Positions 1 through 7,461 of a DNA stretch of 21,519 bases are shown one piece after another (position 1 is the first letter of the stretch; the number at the start of each line of letters is the position of its first letter). The notes beneath the pieces were generated by a model, which was not told the origin of the DNA, did not search any database, and saw only the letters and a list, made by a program, of their open reading frames with translations. The stretch is taken from positions 1 to 21,519 of the forward strand of contig DVJU01000109.1 in assembly GCA_018716545.1 (NCBI GenBank), written 5' to 3'. Origin of the DNA: Scatomorpha pullicola (GTDB taxonomy: Bacteria > Bacillota > Clostridia > Oscillospirales > Oscillospiraceae). The position numbers and the translations under genes were made by a program.

Positions 1-320
1 GAAAGCGTCCCAGACCCCGAAAGGAAAGCCGCTTTGGGTGCGTTTGTGTACCGGGGATTAGTTTTAGCTTGGCGGTTCGACGTATATAGGTTGGTATCCC
101 TAAGATTTATGCCAGATTAGGGTGCAACAAGTTTGCCCCTCTAACGACTGACCACGTAAGCGCTCCGGCGCAAAGCGCCGTCGCGCGAAAATGACAGCAC
201 CCCAGTCTCGTAAAGTCTAAGGGATACCAACGTATCTATGTCGAACCGCCAAGATAAAACTAATCCCCGGCACACAGACGCACCCAAAGCGGCTTTCCTT
301 TCGGGGTCTGGGGGGCTTTC
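1..320. repeat. 104-base inverted repeat pair with 112-base spacer
   Basis: Bases 1-104 and 217-320 are reverse complements of each other at about 95 of 104 positions by hand alignment. The spacer at 105-216 has a short internal hairpin (CGGCGC-AAA-GCGCCG, 166-180) and no convincing gene. The left arm begins at the window edge, so the element may extend further left. Two inverted copies of a dispersed repeat, or a foldback/MITE-like element, would both fit. Short open frames across it lack ribosome sites and follow the repeat symmetry, so no coding gene is called in 1-414. Confidence 0.85.
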
Positions 321-349
321 TTTGGCCAAGACCAAAGAAAGCCTCCCAG
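308..349. repeat. Strong hairpin at the outer end of the right repeat arm
   Basis: Bases 310-325 and 332-347 pair with one mismatch around the loop CCAAGA, and the pairing extends two more bases on each side. It lies downstream of the leftward operon that ends at 415, so it may stop or stabilise that transcript, but no U-tract follows. Just beyond it the ten bases ACCCCCGGGT occur twice (between about 365 and 386), adding more GC-rich structure. A repeat-borne hairpin is the safest description. Confidence 0.7.
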
Positions 350-414
350 GAGGTCTGCAACCCACCCCCGGGTTGCACCCCCGGGTGGCGTGGTCGCCCC
401 CAACATAGAAGCAC

Positions 415-636
415 CTATTTGTCTTCGAGTACCTTCTCCACCGACAGCACCTTGCCCATGGCAAGCTCCTCCGGCACGTAGACGAAGCCGCACTTCGGGC
501 AGACGGGCAGCTCGACGGGGAAGGCGTTGTCCAGGTAGCCGAAGACCGCGTTGGCCTTGACCAGCGGAACGCCGCACTTGCGGCAGGTGAGCTTGCCCTC
601 GGGGTCTATGACGTAATAGCTCTTTTCCTCAGCCAT
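415..636 (-). CDS. DVU_1557-family small redox/zinc-ribbon protein
   Basis: This 73-aa protein has two CxxC pairs (Cys18/Cys21 and Cys46/Cys49) spaced like a rubredoxin- or zinc-ribbon-type metal knuckle. Its size, the LTCRKCG and LPVCPKCGFVYVP motifs, and its place directly after the multi-cluster Fe-S protein match the family known in Desulfovibrio as DVU_1557, which sits beside a molybdenum aldehyde oxidoreductase. The start is an ATG with GAGGTGA upstream. Only three bases separate it from the preceding gene, so the two are surely co-transcribed. A role as a small electron carrier or as a metal-binding assembly factor are both possible. The bound metal (Fe or Zn) cannot be told from sequence. 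It is the last gene of the leftward arm. Confidence 0.85.
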   Translation of the reverse strand: MAEEKSYYVIDPEGKLTCRKCGVPLVKANAVFGYLDNAFPVELPVCPKCGFVYVPEELAMGKVLSVEKVLEDK

Positions 637-639
637 GAT

Positions 640-2919
640 TCACCTCGTCTCTATGGTCATGCGGTGGCTGTAGACGCGGTGCACGGTGTATCCGTCCGCG
701 TCCTCGGTGAACTTCACCCAGAACGTGACGTTGCCCAGCCGCGCGCGGGTGACGATCAGTCCCGTGTCGTTTTCCACCACGGCGTCCCCGCTCTCGCGGT
801 AGGCGCGCATGACGCGCACCACGTCCGTGTCGAGCACCATGCGCGCTTCCATGAGCGCCCTGGCCTCGTCGGTGAATTCAAGCTTGAAGTCCAGCTTCTC
901 CATCGCGTCGTCCTCCATCCATATCTCGCGCAGTATACGCCGCTTCAGCTCCAGGCGGTTGCGCCGCTTCTCGCTTATCCCAGGCGGGGAGCCGGAGGGC
1001 GCGCCGTATATCAGCTCCAGTATGTGCGCGCTCTCGGCGCCGGAGCGCGCGTAGCGGTCGCGGCAGCCCATGCAGTAGGTGAGCTGCAAGCCCGCCGCGC
1101 CGTCCAGCGCCGCGGCGGTCATCTCGGCGGCGACCTCCGGCTTGGCGTAGCCGGCCAGCCCGCCGTAGCCGCAGCAGGGCGCGCGGTCAGCGCTGTACTC
1201 AGGCTCCGTCACTGCGCAGCCGAGGCGCGACGCCAGCTCGCGCACCGCGCGCTGCGTGTGTGCGTCGCCGCGCGCGCCGCAGGCGTCGTGCAGCGTGACG
1301 CTGCCCACGGCCGTGGGCGCGTCCTCGGGGAGGCCGAGCTCCAGCAGCACGTCCCATATCCCCGTGCAGTTTCCCAGCGGCGCGAGCGTCTTTGCGCAGG
1401 TGGGACACGCGGCGATGATGGTCGGGTTCCCCAGCGAGCCGAGCGCCGCGGCGAGCTGCGCGCGCGTCTCGGCAAACAGCTCCTCGCGCCCTGCCCAGTC
1501 GGAGATGACCCCGCAGCAGCCGAGCAGGATGCCCACGCCGCCGTCGAGCCGGCGGCGAAGGTCTTCATATGTCCGCCAGACGGCCTCCGGCGCGACGGCT
1601 CCGGCCTGGCAGCCGGGGAAGAAGACGTATTTGCACCGCTCGTACCCCGGCTCGGCGCGGCACAGAAAGGCCTCGCCGTTGGAAAAGAGCTGGTCGTAGA
1701 GCGCGAACTCGTGCACGGCCAGGCTCATCTTCCCGGTCGCGACCATGTTCCGCCGCGCGGAGAGGCAAATCTCCGCCATGTCGTAGCCGTTGGGGCAGAC
1801 GACCGTGCACTGAGAGCAGAGCGCGCAGGAGTTTATCGCGCCGTTCCACATGTGGTCGCCCATGATGATGCCCACGTTGTTGTAGATCTCGCGGGTCATG
1901 ACGCGCGGGGACTTGCCGTAGTGCCGCAGCCAGGCGCAGGACTTCATGCACTCGTCGCACGCGCACTGTATGCATCTCGCCGCCTCGCTTTGGGCGTCCC
2001 CGGCCGAATAGACGCCGTTCTCCGGCACGCGCACAGACGGCCGGACGCCGGAGAGGTCGGTGTAGAGAGAGCTCTCAGCCGCGCCCTCCTCGCCGCGTGA
2101 GCTGGCGGGGCTCATGCCCTGAACCAGCCGGTCGGCGCTGACGCCGGCGCGCCGCGCGTCGTAGAACGCGCCCAGCACCCCGCCTGTCCCATCGGGGCGG
2201 GCGATCACGCCGAGCGGCTCGTCATAGAGCGTGACGGCGTCGCTGCCCCCGCCGCCGAGGGCGGCATAGACCTCGCGCGAGACGCACGAAACGTCGTATT
2301 TCCCAGCCTCGGAGGCTATGAATCCGGCGTTCAGGGCACAGCTGTACTCAATTTTCAAGTCCAGCTTTTCCAGCTCGGAGAGCGCGGCGGCCGCGTCCTC
2401 GCCACCGAGGAAGGGCGCGCAGCGCGCGATAAGCTCCGCTGCCGTGCCCTCCGAGACGTAGAACACGGCGGGGTAACTCTTGGCCGCGAGCTCCGCTGCG
2501 AGCACCAGCGTGAAAAGCTCCGCGCCGAAGACGGCGGCGGTCTTTTTCTTCTTGAATTTCAAAAGTCCGCGCCCCGTGCGCGGCCTGCCGTGGCGCATCG
2601 CGGCGCGCTCCAGCGCGGGGATGTTGACGCCCTCGGCTCCGGCCTCGTTCAGCCGGCAGGCCGACGCGCACGGAGCCTCGCAGCCGGCTGCGAGTATGCG
2701 CGCAAAGGGCGCGGCGCGCTCGAGCATCGCCCGGGCCGCGGTGAAGTCGCCCTCCGCGCACAGCCGCGAGAGCTCGCGCGCGTCTATGCGCAGCGGGCAG
2801 GCCGCCGCACAGAACGCGCTCTGCTCGTGCACGCACAGGCTCTCCCGCGCGTTGAGCTCGTCCTTTGTGTACAGCTGCTTCGTGCGGTAAACGCGCGTAG
2901 AGCGCTCGGTAAAGTCCAT
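640..2919 (-). CDS. Pyridine nucleotide-disulfide oxidoreductase-like / dicluster Fe-S protein with CCG domain (DVU_1558 family)
   Basis: This 759-aa cytoplasmic protein is a likely electron-transfer partner of the aldehyde oxidoreductase. Residues 25-110 look like the GltD/dihydropyrimidine dehydrogenase N-terminal cluster domain (Cys29, 37, 41, 80, 84, 88). Residues 125-300 resemble an FAD/NAD Rossmann domain, but the usual GxGxxG is degenerate (AVFGAELFTLVLAAEL), so nucleotide binding is doubtful. Two [4Fe-4S] motifs follow: CIQCACDECMKSC (316-328) and CALCSQCTVVCP (365-376). Residues 432-625 form an HdrB-like cysteine-rich CCG domain (Cys437, 468/469, 505, 508, 547, 582/583, 616, 619). 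The last 90 residues are an extra domain I do not recognise. The ATG start has GGAGGAGGG just upstream. Family assignment comes from domain order and neighbours. The redox partner is inferred. Confidence 0.85.
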   Translation of the reverse strand: MDFTERSTRVYRTKQLYTKDELNARESLCVHEQSAFCAAACPLRIDARELSRLCAEGDFTAARAMLERAAPFARILAAGCEAPCASACRLNEAGAEGVNIPALERAAMRHGRPRTGRGLLKFKKKKTAAVFGAELFTLVLAAELAAKSYPAVFYVSEGTAAELIARCAPFLGGEDAAAALSELEKLDLKIEYSCALNAGFIASEAGKYDVSCVSREVYAALGGGGSDAVTLYDEPLGVIARPDGTGGVLGAFYDARRAGVSADRLVQGMSPASSRGEEGAAESSLYTDLSGVRPSVRVPENGVYSAGDAQSEAARCIQCACDECMKSCAWLRHYGKSPRVMTREIYNNVGIIMGDHMWNGAINSCALCSQCTVVCPNGYDMAEICLSARRNMVATGKMSLAVHEFALYDQLFSNGEAFLCRAEPGYERCKYVFFPGCQAGAVAPEAVWRTYEDLRRRLDGGVGILLGCCGVISDWAGREELFAETRAQLAAALGSLGNPTIIAACPTCAKTLAPLGNCTGIWDVLLELGLPEDAPTAVGSVTLHDACGARGDAHTQRAVRELASRLGCAVTEPEYSADRAPCCGYGGLAGYAKPEVAAEMTAAALDGAAGLQLTYCMGCRDRYARSGAESAHILELIYGAPSGSPPGISEKRRNRLELKRRILREIWMEDDAMEKLDFKLEFTDEARALMEARMVLDTDVVRVMRAYRESGDAVVENDTGLIVTRARLGNVTFWVKFTEDADGYTVHRVYSHRMTIETR

Positions 2920-2992
2920 AATCGCCCTCCTCCCGTCGGGAAATCAGTCGACGGAGTTCCAGAATTCCAGCTTGTGTACGGCTACCGGCAAG

Positions 2993-4081
2993 TCATTGCG
3001 GATTCCACTGATAGTATGTCGCGGACGCTATTTTCCCGTCTCCGTCCAGTTCAAAGCTAATATACGTCGCGCCGAGGCAGTGTACCAGCACCGAGCCTGG
3101 GCGGCCGTCCTCGTAAAAGAGCGTGGCATAATAGCTCATGTCCTGCCCCTCGCCGTACAGTCTGATCCCGGCCTCGCCGAGCGTGAGCTGCGACGGGTCA
3201 AGGGGAGTCGCGCTGAGGTCGCATTCCATATACGCCCTCACCGGGATGCGGCGCAGTATGTCGTCCAGCCCGTCGCCTATCTCAAGGGCGCGCAGCGTCG
3301 GAGCCGTCGCCGGGTCGCTCGAGGTGTAGCCCTCGCCGCGCTCGTCATAGAGCGCAGCGGTTTCACCGCTGTTCGGCGCGAAGACCAGCTCCTCATAGAA
3401 CACGGGCATGGAGTACATCACCTGGCCTATGTAATCGTCGTAGACGCGCGTGAACTCTGTCGGGAAGCTGATGTACTTCACAAAGCCGGTGTCGTTTCGT
3501 TGGAGTACGATGCGCGGCTCGCTGCCTGCCGGGTCGAAACCGCGCTCCTCCCCGTATATTTTTACGGTATCATAGCTGAGCGTGAGGCGCTTGCCCAGGA
3601 ATTCAAACCTGCCGTCTATCCCTGTTATGGGCCATATCTCGAGCTCCGCCGCAGGGTCGGCGCACTCATAGCTGAAGCTGCCGTCCGCCAGCTCGGAGGA
3701 AAAGCAGTATGTCGCCAGGTTCCCCGGCGCCGCCGGGTAAGTGCCCCTGTCCTGGTTGAAGCAGAAGTAGAGCTTGAACGGCGTCGTGCCGTTTTCCTCC
3801 TCGCCTATGTAGAGCAGAGCCTGCCCGTCGCTGCCGAAAGGCTCCGCCCGCCAGACGCTGGCCGGGGTGAAGTCCATCGGCGGCAGGTAGTACGGCCAAT
3901 CGGGGTCACTGGCGGATATGTTCGTGGGTGAGGACGAATATGGATGCCTGTAGGCCTCTGCCGGCACCGTCGCCCCCGGCGAGGCAGCGTCCTCCGTCGC
4001 CTCCGGCGTCGGCTCCGCAGCCGGGGTGCCGCAGGCGGTGAGGAGCAGCAATACCAGCATCAATAAGACCGCGCGCTTCAT
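2993..4081 (-). CDS. Predicted lipoprotein of unknown function
   Basis: From the ATG at 4081 this is 362 aa, with a signal peptide (MKRAVLLMLVLLLL) and a clear lipobox LTAC at Cys17, then a Pro/Ala/Thr/Glu-rich linker to about residue 45. It should be exported and anchored to the outer face of the membrane. The rest is soluble. Residues from about 265 (LEIGDGLDDILRRIP) resemble the small repeat-like domains common in Firmicute lipoproteins, but I recognise no family. An in-frame ATG at 4129 lies inside a terminator hairpin and is rejected as the start, although no strong ribosome site is visible before 4081 either. It sits between the oxidoreductase and its Fe-S partner, genes that are adjacent in Desulfovibrio, so it looks like an insertion. 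The C-terminus may be frameshifted (see findings). Confidence 0.75.
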   Translation of the reverse strand: MKRAVLLMLVLLLLTACGTPAAEPTPEATEDAASPGATVPAEAYRHPYSSSPTNISASDPDWPYYLPPMDFTPASVWRAEPFGSDGQALLYIGEEENGTTPFKLYFCFNQDRGTYPAAPGNLATYCFSSELADGSFSYECADPAAELEIWPITGIDGRFEFLGKRLTLSYDTVKIYGEERGFDPAGSEPRIVLQRNDTGFVKYISFPTEFTRVYDDYIGQVMYSMPVFYEELVFAPNSGETAALYDERGEGYTSSDPATAPTLRALEIGDGLDDILRRIPVRAYMECDLSATPLDPSQLTLGEAGIRLYGEGQDMSYYATLFYEDGRPGSVLVHCLGATYISFELDGDGKIASATYYQWNPQ

Positions 4082-4101
4082 ACCCGTCATCTCGCTTTTG
4101 C

Positions 4102-4131
4102 AAATGGGGAAGGCTTTCGCCTTCCCCATTT
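4102..4131 (-). terminator. Hairpin terminator after the aldehyde oxidoreductase gene
   Basis: Bases 4102-4114 and 4119-4131 form a perfect 13-bp stem with a four-base loop (GAAA on the minus strand). It lies 29 bases past the oxidoreductase stop and just before the lipoprotein gene. Only a short T-run follows on the minus strand (inside the stem end), so termination may be partial and let some transcription reach the downstream electron-transfer genes. Confidence 0.7.
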
Positions 4132-4159
4132 TAACATGGTTTGCTTATCTTTTAAAGCC

Positions 4160-6904
4160 TTACGCCTTGACTTGCTTGAGGGCTTCCAGCACTACCTCGG
4201 GCAGAGCCGGGACGCGGGTGATGCGCGCGCCGGTGGCGTTGTAGATGGCGTTCAGGATGGCCGGGTGCGGGGCGTCCAGCGGAGCCTCGCCGCAGCCGGA
4301 AGCGCCGTAGGGGCCGTTCGGGCGCGGGTGGTTGGTCTGGTACACCAGCTCGATGTCATCGGGGGCGTCGTTCGGGTAGGGGATGCCGCACTTGGCCAGC
4401 GTGGTGTGCTTCTTGAGGTCTTCAAAGTCCTCGGTCAGCGCGAGGCCGATGCCCTGGACGAGGCCGCCGTAGAAGTTGCCGTCCACGGCCAGCTTGTTGA
4501 GGATGGTGCCGCAGTCGGCCACGGCGGTGAACTTCTCGACCTTTACCTTGCCGGTCTCGGTGTTGACCGCGACCTCGGGCAGGAAGATGGTGTACATGTA
4601 GCTCGGGAATGGGTCGCCCTGGCTGGTGGCCTGGTCGAGCGCGACGCTGGCGGTGTAGGTGTAGATGCCGACGGCGTGGGTGTCTATGCCCTCCGCGACC
4701 ATCTCGTCATAGGTGCGGTAGGTGCCGTCCGGCTTGCGCATGGCATTGAGCAGGTTCTCGCAGGCCACCTTCGTGGCGGAGCCGGTCATGACCGTGGAGC
4801 GGCTGCCGCCGGCGGGGCCGGAGTTGGGCGTGAGCTTGGTGTCGTTCATCTCGAGGTGGATCATCTCGGGGGTGAAGCCCGCCTGACGCAGGGTCTCATG
4901 TCCGGCGGTGAGCGTGGCGATGTCCGCGCCCTGGCCGTGATCCTCCCAGGAGTTGCGCAGCGTGACGGTGCCGTCCGGGTTCAGGTCCGCCCAGCACTCG
5001 GAGGCGTCGGAGTTGTCAAGGCCGCAGCCGTAGACGCCCAGCGAGACGCCGACGCCGTACTTTATCTTGCCGTCGCTGGCGGCGTTCTTCTCCGCCACGC
5101 GCTTCTTCGCGGCCTCGTAGTACGGCCTGGCGAGGTTGAACAGGTCCTCCTCGCAGTAGACGTCGGGACGGCAGCCGTTGGGAGTGCGGGAGTCCTCGCT
5201 CTCCTTGTAGCAGTTCATGGCGCGGAACTCAAACGGGTCTATGCCCAGCTTGGCGGCCATGACGTCCATGGCGATGTCGCTGCCCATGAAGCTCTGCGGC
5301 GAGCCGTAGGCGCGGAAGGCGCTGCCCCAGGCGTGGTTGGTGAACACCGTCGTGCTCTTGTTGCGGATGGTCGGGATGTCCACGCCCGCGCCGACGAACT
5401 GGCTGAGACGGTGGGTCAGCAGGTCGCCGAACTCGCTGTACGGGCCGTGGTCGATGTAGTTGTCGCCCCAGAGCGCCAGCACCTTGCCGTTGTCGTCGGC
5501 GGCGAGCTTGATGTGCAGGAAGCCCGGGCTGCGCTTGCCGGTGTAGGTGATGGACTGGTACATGTTGAAGTTGAGGCTGACCGGCCTCTGGCAGACGAGC
5601 GCCGCCACGCCGAGTATGCCCTCGTTGGTGGGCGAGAACTTGTAGCCGAAGGTGCCGCCCGCGTGGTTCTGCACCAGGCGCAGCTTATCCAGCGGCACGC
5701 CGATGCCGTCTGCTATCATGGGGGAGTGCAGGTGTATGCCGATGCTCTTGGAGTGGATGGTCAGCATGCCGTCCTCGTCTATGTAGGCGTAGCCGTTGTC
5801 CGGCTCCAGGAACAGGTGGGGCTGGCGCGAGCAGTAGCTCTCGACCTCTACCACGTTGGGCGCGCTGTCAAAGTCAAAGTCGGGACCCTTGATGCAGTTG
5901 GTCTCGTAGTAGGCGTTGGGCGTGCCGGGGTGGATCTCTATCGCGTCGGGCGCGAGGGCTTCCGGCGCGCTCATGTACGCGGGCAGCACCTCGAGGTCGA
6001 CCTTGACGGCCTTGGCGGCCTCGCGCGCGTGCTCCTCGGTGTCGGCGGCGACTATCGCGATGGCGTCGCCGTACTGGAACACCTTCTCATCGCAGAGTAT
6101 CGGGCGATCCCAGCCGTCGCACTTGTTGTTGTACGGCAGCATGACCAGGCCGTTTATGCGGTTCTTGCCCGGGACGTCCTTGGCGGTGATGACCTTGAAC
6201 ACGCCGGGCATCTTCTCGGCCTCAGAGGTGTCGACGCCCTTGATGTTCGCGTGGCTGACCTCGGCCTGGACCAGCGCGAGGCGCAGGGTGTTCTCGGGCA
6301 TCCTCAGCGCCTGGTCGGCGCCGAAGTCCCAGGTGCCGGTGACCTTCATCGCCGCGCTCGGGCGGGCGTAGGTCGTGCCGGTTATGACGTTGTCTGTGGG
6401 CTTAAAGAGCAGATCCTCCTTGCTCATCTCCCCGCGCAGGACGGCCGCCGCGGCCATGGTGGCGTCAATGAGCGGCTTGTAGCCCGTGCAGCGGCAGGCG
6501 TTGCGGTGGTCCTGGAACCAGTCGCGCACCTCCTCGCGCGTGGGGTTGGGGTTCTTCTCAAGCAGCACCTTGGCGCTTACGATAAAGCCGGGAGAGCAGA
6601 AGCCGCACTGTGCGCAGCCGTAGGCCATCCACGCCACCTGCAGCGGGTGCAGGTTGTCGACCGTGCCTATGCCCTCGATGGTCGTTATCTCCGCGTAATC
6701 GCGCAGCTTGGAGACCTTGGTTATACACGAGCGTGTCACCTTGCCGTCCACTATGACGTTGCACGCTCCGCAGTGGCCTTCGCCGCAGCCGATCTTACAT
6801 CCGGTGAGCAGCAGACGGTCGCGAAGCACCTTGGCAAGCGTTTCGGTGCCCTCAAGTACCAGTGTACGCTCGACTCCGTTGATGATAAGAACTTTCTTGA
6901 TCAT
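4160..6904 (-). CDS. mop: Molybdopterin-dependent aldehyde oxidoreductase (Mop type)
   Basis: The 914-aa protein is a single-chain xanthine-oxidase-family enzyme that oxidises aldehydes to acids. Residues 1-75 carry a plant-type [2Fe-2S] cluster (Cys40, 45, 48, 60), and residues 80-160 a second (Cys100, 103, 137, 139), with the same spacing as I recall for Desulfovibrio gigas Mop. The molybdenum-binding part runs from about residue 180 to the end, with WGSAFRAYGSPQ and the catalytic GCGEAPLDAP, in which Glu873 would be the base. There is no FAD domain, so electrons must pass to a separate acceptor, plausibly the Fe-S proteins encoded downstream. Length matches the roughly 907-aa Mop. The ATG start has AAAGGAGG seven bases upstream. 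Mop enzymes use the cytosine dinucleotide cofactor, which fits the nucleotidyltransferase encoded divergently. The physiological aldehyde cannot be inferred. Confidence 0.95.
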   Translation of the reverse strand: MIKKVLIINGVERTLVLEGTETLAKVLRDRLLLTGCKIGCGEGHCGACNVIVDGKVTRSCITKVSKLRDYAEITTIEGIGTVDNLHPLQVAWMAYGCAQCGFCSPGFIVSAKVLLEKNPNPTREEVRDWFQDHRNACRCTGYKPLIDATMAAAAVLRGEMSKEDLLFKPTDNVITGTTYARPSAAMKVTGTWDFGADQALRMPENTLRLALVQAEVSHANIKGVDTSEAEKMPGVFKVITAKDVPGKNRINGLVMLPYNNKCDGWDRPILCDEKVFQYGDAIAIVAADTEEHAREAAKAVKVDLEVLPAYMSAPEALAPDAIEIHPGTPNAYYETNCIKGPDFDFDSAPNVVEVESYCSRQPHLFLEPDNGYAYIDEDGMLTIHSKSIGIHLHSPMIADGIGVPLDKLRLVQNHAGGTFGYKFSPTNEGILGVAALVCQRPVSLNFNMYQSITYTGKRSPGFLHIKLAADDNGKVLALWGDNYIDHGPYSEFGDLLTHRLSQFVGAGVDIPTIRNKSTTVFTNHAWGSAFRAYGSPQSFMGSDIAMDVMAAKLGIDPFEFRAMNCYKESEDSRTPNGCRPDVYCEEDLFNLARPYYEAAKKRVAEKNAASDGKIKYGVGVSLGVYGCGLDNSDASECWADLNPDGTVTLRNSWEDHGQGADIATLTAGHETLRQAGFTPEMIHLEMNDTKLTPNSGPAGGSRSTVMTGSATKVACENLLNAMRKPDGTYRTYDEMVAEGIDTHAVGIYTYTASVALDQATSQGDPFPSYMYTIFLPEVAVNTETGKVKVEKFTAVADCGTILNKLAVDGNFYGGLVQGIGLALTEDFEDLKKHTTLAKCGIPYPNDAPDDIELVYQTNHPRPNGPYGASGCGEAPLDAPHPAILNAIYNATGARITRVPALPEVVLEALKQVKA

Positions 6905-6936
6905 ACGGTTTCCTCCTTTTGCCTGAGAATTAAAAT

Positions 6937-6953
6937 TTTTTGTTCAACAAAAA
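6937..6953. promoter_or_regulatory. 17-base palindrome in the divergent control region
   Basis: TTTTTGTT-C-AACAAAAA is a perfect palindrome lying 33-49 bases upstream of the aldehyde oxidoreductase start, between the two divergent arms. Its position suits an operator for the leftward promoter. The regulator is unknown. AT-rich palindromes of this size can also arise by chance in a promoter region. Confidence 0.35.
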
Positions 6954-6975
6954 GCGCCGCGCGCTCAAATGACCC

Positions 6976-7004
6976 TTTAAATCGCAAGAGAAGTGTGCTA
7001 TATT
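6976..7004 (+). promoter_or_regulatory. Candidate promoter for the rightward arm
   Basis: TTTAAA (6976-6981) and TATATT (6999-7004) are separated by 17 bases. The start of transcription would fall near 7011, about 40 bases before the TTG start of the 86-aa gene. The -35 box is weak (4 of 6 to consensus). A short GC-rich stem (GTGC/GCAC, near 7011-7029) lies in the leader. Confidence 0.4.
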
Positions 7005-7050
7005 TTAGGCGTGCAGCTTAAAGCCGCACGGCCGAAAGGAGAAATGAGCT

Positions 7051-7311
7051 TTGGAAGACAGGAGAATCACGGAGATCCGCGCCAGCGAAGTCACGGTGGA
7101 AGTCACTGACGCCGCGACGGGCCAGACTTTCAGACGCACGCTGCCGATAGACTACTACGAGACGGCGAACTGCCTGCGCCTGGTGGCCGAGGACGCCAAC
7201 GGCGAGAGCGCGCAGCTGGTCTTTTACTCCGGCACCGGCGTGGGACGCCTGCGCGATCTGACCGGCGGCGGGCCGAACAGCGACCCCTGCGGCGGTCATG
7301 GGCGTCAGTAA
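7051..7311 (+). CDS. Small conserved-looking protein, first gene of the cofactor-maturation arm
   Basis: This 86-aa protein starts at TTG, with AAGGAG (7036-7041) nine bases upstream. The nearby ATG at 7044 is in another frame. It is soluble and beta-rich in appearance, with no signal peptide or membrane segment. The tail, from residue 69, is Gly/Asn/Cys/His rich (PNSDPCGGHGRQ) and could bind metal. I recognise no family. It is the first gene of the rightward arm, divergent from the oxidoreductase and ahead of the nucleotidyltransferase, phosphatase-HD and XdhC genes, so a role in molybdenum enzyme assembly or regulation is the natural guess. That is inferred from position only. The strong ribosome site and GC-rich codon use like its neighbours support a real gene. 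Confidence 0.7.
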   Translation: MEDRRITEIRASEVTVEVTDAATGQTFRRTLPIDYYETANCLRLVAEDANGESAQLVFYSGTGVGRLRDLTGGGPNSDPCGGHGRQ

Positions 7312-7461
7312 CAATACTGGTTTGATTATACAAGAACATTCTACTACCGCTGTAAAACAAGGTCAAATTATTAAAAAATATAAGTCGATTTATCTGTCGA
7401 ATTGCACAAAACCGACCCTGCGCTCCGGCGCGGGAGAGGGATGCGAACAGGAGGTGCAAAC

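Noticed and set aside
141..577. Overlapping short minus-strand frames across the repeat region
   Set aside because: They have no ribosome sites, their sequences follow the inverted repeat, and they overlap the real 73-aa gene in another frame.
4082..4129. Upstream ATG at 4129 as the lipoprotein start
   Set aside because: It lies inside the terminator stem, has no ribosome site, and would put 16 residues, some charged, ahead of a typical lipoprotein signal peptide.
4136..7021. 961-aa open frame on the plus strand opposite the aldehyde oxidoreductase
   Set aside because: It is a GC-driven shadow of the mop gene. Its sequence is low-complexity Val/Ala/Gly/Arg/His without domains, and the opposite frame has clear catalytic motifs.
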